Positions 6,410 to 8,162 of a stretch of DNA of 8,162 nucleotides are shown one piece after another (position 1 is the first letter of the stretch; the number at the start of each line of letters is the position of its first letter). A model generated the notes under the pieces. It did not search any database. It was not told the DNA's origin and worked only from the letters and a program-made list of their open reading frames with translations. The position numbers and the translations under genes are program-made. The DNA is from Oscillospiraceae bacterium. GTDB lineage: Bacteria > Bacillota > Clostridia > Oscillospirales > Acutalibacteraceae. The DNA is taken from positions 1-8,162 of the forward strand of contig JAIRZH010000076.1 of the NCBI GenBank assembly GCA_031267335.1, given 5' to 3'.

Positions 6410-6438
6410 AGAATACAATAAAAAAATATTATTGTCAA
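6410..6438 (-). promoter_or_regulatory. SigA-type promoter of the FtsH-like gene
   Basis: On the minus strand a perfect TTGACA (6438-6433) is followed by exactly 17 bases and TATTCT (6415-6410). Transcription would begin near 6403 and give a leader of about 45 bases. The leader contains a GAGGAG sequence too far from the start to serve as its ribosome binding site; AAGGGA next to the start is the better candidate. Confidence 0.7.
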
Positions 6439-6501
6439 AAATTTATTTTTGAACTTGCATTCAATAAAACTAAAGTAGAAATTTTAAAAATTTTATCATA
6501 A

Positions 6502-6587
6502 GAGCTTGTCTAATATTTCTAAGCAATACAGAATTTTAAAAAATTTCAGTTAAATGTGCGCTGCTTTGGGAGATATTAGACAAGCTC
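6502..6587. mobile_element. MITE-like element, family A short copy (86 bp)
   Basis: The ends are GAGCTTGTCTAATATTT on the left and GAGCTTGTCTAATATCT on the right (read on the minus strand). They are flanked by TAA on both sides (6499-6501 and 6588-6590). The interior matches the reverse complement of the 162-bp copy at 1760-1921 but lacks 76 bp, exactly the distance between the two TCTGTATTGCT repeats of the long copy. It lies upstream of the FtsH-like promoter. Bases 6591-6689, between this element and the next, show nothing I can assign. Confidence 0.8.
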
Positions 6588-6689
6588 TAAGATCTATCTT
6601 CTTTTTAAAAGATGAAAATTTTGCAAGAATTTTATTTTATAAAGATTTAAAAAGTTCTAAATTTTAAACATATGCATAGATTTATCTTA

Positions 6690-7010
6690 GAACTTGTTCT
6701 CATTAAACCAAAATATAATTTTAGGTAATTTTTGAGCAGTTTTTAAGAACCTGTCTTCAATAAGCTAAAGATGCGAATTTTTGACAATTTTTGAACATTT
6801 TTAGCGCATTTGACTCTGCTTGGCTGTCGCCAATCTAAGAAAAATAAGCGAAAAATGTCAAAAATTGTCAAAAAGTTGTGCTTGAGGTTTATTAGAGACA
6901 GATTTTAATGCTTTCAGCATCGATTGGCTGGTGCTAATTAAAGAAAATAAACAAAAAGATTCCGAAAAATTACCAAAATTTATGTTCGTAGGTTTAGTAA
7001 GAACAAGTTT
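6690..7010. mobile_element. MITE-like element, family B outer copy (159 bp without its insert)
   Basis: The ends GAACTTGTTCTCATTAAACC (left) and AAACTTGTTCTTACTAAACC (right, minus strand) open an inverted repeat of about 55 bp that also includes GGTAATTTTT, as in the element at 1697. Flanking TTA repeats (6687-6689 and 7011-7013) form a clean 3-bp target duplication. It is interrupted by a second copy of itself at 6747-6905. Removing that copy and one TAA leaves 159 bp. Its right edge lies 19 bases before the spoIIIAA start codon, so it occupies the region where the sporulation promoter would be expected. Confidence 0.8.
6747..6905. mobile_element. MITE-like element, family B inner copy (159 bp), nested
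   Basis: The ends GAACCTGTCTTCAATAA and AAATCTGTCTCTAATAA (right end, minus strand) open an inverted repeat whose strongest part is TTTTTGACAATTTTTGA on each arm. TAA flanks both sides (6744-6746 and 6906-6908). Its right half (6820-6905, starting TTGGCTG) is a direct repeat of the outer element's right half (6924-7010), showing that the two are copies of the same element. No coding potential. Confidence 0.8.
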
Positions 7011-7031
7011 TTAAAAGGCAGGGACAAGATT

Positions 7032-8003
7032 ATGAATAAAAAAATTCAAGATTTTTCTAATGCTATTAGTAATATAAATCCAAGAATCAGAGAATTTTTG
7101 AATTTTATTCCTGATGAAATTAAATTTAACGCTCAAGAAATTTGCCTTAAAATTGGGCGTGTACCTATAGTTTTTACTCCGATGAATTCCTATATCGTTG
7201 ATAAAAGCAAAAATTTAATTAAAAACTCTAGTGATCTTGTAATAACTTCTAATGATTTGCGAGAGACATTTAAAATTTTATGTAATTTTTCTATTTATTC
7301 ATTTCAAAATCAAATAAAAAACGGTTTTATAACTGTAAGAGGCGGATGCCGAGCTGGAATTTGTGGTACTGCGGTAATTTATCAACACGAAATTACAAAT
7401 ATTACTGAGATATCTTCTATAAATCTAAGAATTACCAGGGAAATAATTGGCTGTTCGAACCAAATTTTTGAAAGATTTGGTTATGATTTAGGCGGAACAC
7501 TTATCGCTGGTCCTCCAGCAAGTGGCAAAACTACGGTTCTTAGGGATATAGCTCGAAGAATTTCGATTTCAGCAGTTAATAATAAACTTATAAAAACTGT
7601 AATTGTCGATGAACGCCGTGAAATTGCTGCGACTTATTCAGGAATACCGCAAAAAGATATCGGATTTGCAGATGTTTTAAATGATTTCCCAAAAGGAATA
7701 GGAATTTTGCAGGCTACTAGAACACTTGCTCCGGAAATTGTAATTTGCGATGAAATCGGCAGTTGTTCTGACGCCATTGCGATTCGTGAAAGTCTTAATT
7801 CCGGGGTTGAAATAATAGCTAGCGTCCACGCAAAATCTCCAGAAGAAATCGCCGCATCTGACCGCATCCGCGATATTCTTAATTCTGGCGAAATAAAACG
7901 GATAATTTTATTAAATTCTTGTATAGATCCAGGCACTGTTAGAAGTATATATAGAATAGAACATAAAGACTCAAATTGTATTTCTATCAAAAGGGATTAT
8001 TAA
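7032..8003 (+). CDS. spoIIIAA: Stage III sporulation protein AA, SpoIIIAA ATPase
   Basis: SpoIIIAA is a secretion-type ATPase of the mother cell. It is thought to power the SpoIIIA-SpoIIQ channel that links mother cell and forespore during engulfment. The 323 residues match the family length. Visible motifs are the VRGGCRAGICG segment (102-112; the family commonly has His where Cys106 stands), Walker A GPPASGKTTVLRD (160-172), VDERREIAA (192-200), PQKDIGFADVL (206-216), Walker B EIVICDEIG (235-243) and the SVHAKS segment (264-269). AGGGA lies 7 bases before the ATG. spoIIIAB starts 2 bases after the stop, so the genes are co-transcribed. I see no clear SigE-type promoter upstream; a nested mobile element ends 22 bases before the start codon. 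All key ATPase residues are intact, which suggests a working sporulation gene. Confidence 0.96.
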   Translation: MNKKIQDFSNAISNINPRIREFLNFIPDEIKFNAQEICLKIGRVPIVFTPMNSYIVDKSKNLIKNSSDLVITSNDLRETFKILCNFSIYSFQNQIKNGFITVRGGCRAGICGTAVIYQHEITNITEISSINLRITREIIGCSNQIFERFGYDLGGTLIAGPPASGKTTVLRDIARRISISAVNNKLIKTVIVDERREIAATYSGIPQKDIGFADVLNDFPKGIGILQATRTLAPEIVICDEIGSCSDAIAIRESLNSGVEIIASVHAKSPEEIAASDRIRDILNSGEIKRIILLNSCIDPGTVRSIYRIEHKDSNCISIKRDY

Positions 8004-8005
8004 AA

Positions 8006-8162
8006 ATGCTTAAATTTATTGGTATTCTTATACTTACATTTTCAGGGCTTGCTATAGGCAATTGTTTTGCTGAAAAATTAAGAAAAAAACTTGTTCTACT
8101 CGAATCTTTTAAAGATTTTATTGCTTATACAAAAAGTGAAATTAAATATTCACTTTCTTCGC
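8006..8162 (+). CDS. spoIIIAB: Stage III sporulation protein AB, SpoIIIAB (5' part; runs off the window)
   Basis: Only the first 52 codons are present. The product begins MLKFIGILILTFSGLAIGNC, an N-terminal membrane helix. It is followed by a basic helical stretch (EKLRKKLVLLESF) and YTKSEIKYSLSS, resembling the LxxLxxxIxY pattern after the N-terminal helix of SpoIIIAB proteins. SpoIIIAB is a membrane component of the SpoIIIA channel, structurally related to the GspF-type platform proteins of secretion systems and thought to partner SpoIIIAA. It starts 2 bases after the spoIIIAA stop, and AAGGGA at the end of spoIIIAA serves as the ribosome binding site. Position in the operon supports the call as much as sequence does. 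Confidence 0.85.
   Translation, partial: MLKFIGILILTFSGLAIGNCFAEKLRKKLVLLESFKDFIAYTKSEIKYSLSS

Noticed and set aside
6777..6875. Structured RNA gene or riboswitch before spoIIIAA
   Set aside because: The strong complementarity is fully explained by the inverted arms of the inserted element; no conserved riboswitch core or tRNA fold was recognised.
6690..7010. CRISPR-like or tandem regulatory repeat array
   Set aside because: The direct repeats arise from one element inserted in another; there are only two copies, with no regular spacers and no cas genes.
7634..7990. Open frame of 118 codons on the minus strand
   Set aside because: It is antisense to conserved spoIIIAA motifs, including Walker B, and shows no recognisable protein features.

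Overview
The window is very AT-rich DNA with A/T-biased codons. It carries the start of a spoIIIA operon (spoIIIAA, then the beginning of spoIIIAB), so it comes from an endospore-forming lineage of the Firmicutes, most likely Clostridia. Low GC, decayed gene fragments and many small non-coding inverted-repeat elements suggest a genome undergoing erosion, such as that of a gut- or host-associated bacterium. That lifestyle is inference; the sequence does not name the organism.

Layout, left to right. (1) 1-1617: a plus-strand gene for an unrecognised 463-residue helical/coiled-coil protein with internal repeats. A remnant of the same repeat, carrying an in-frame stop, lies directly upstream. (2) 1618-2065: an intergenic stretch filled by two nested inverted-repeat elements. 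(3) 2066-4412: a minus-strand polar amino-acid ABC importer operon (permease, then ATPase, then substrate-binding protein). Its likely promoter has a (TA)10 tract as the -35/-10 spacer. (4) 4413-4691: intergenic DNA holding that promoter, a solo element end, a GC-rich perfect hairpin and a decayed element copy. (5) 4692-6356: a minus-strand FtsH-like membrane AAA/zinc protease with an intact protease site, an Asn in place of the Walker B Asp, and no two-helix extracytoplasmic N-terminus. A near-consensus vegetative promoter lies upstream. (6) 6357-7031: a 675-bp intergenic stretch with one short element and a second pair of nested elements. (7) 7032-8162: spoIIIAA and the 5' part of spoIIIAB on the plus strand.

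The most striking structure is a family of MITE-like elements. At least five more or less complete copies and some solo ends share termini close to RRRCYTGT. Four copies are precisely flanked by 3-bp repeats of the form TNA (TAA or TTA). The unit length is about 159-162 bp. In two separate intergenic regions one unit sits inside another, and subtracting the insert plus one target repeat leaves exactly 159 bp both times. A shorter 86-bp copy has exactly the length expected if the 162-bp form recombined across its own 11-bp direct repeats. No transposase is present here. The ends and target repeats resemble those of the IS5 family (IS1031-like group), which is an inference.

The three transporter genes clearly form one functional unit, as do spoIIIAA and spoIIIAB. 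The coiled-coil gene and the FtsH-like gene have no evident functional link to their neighbours.
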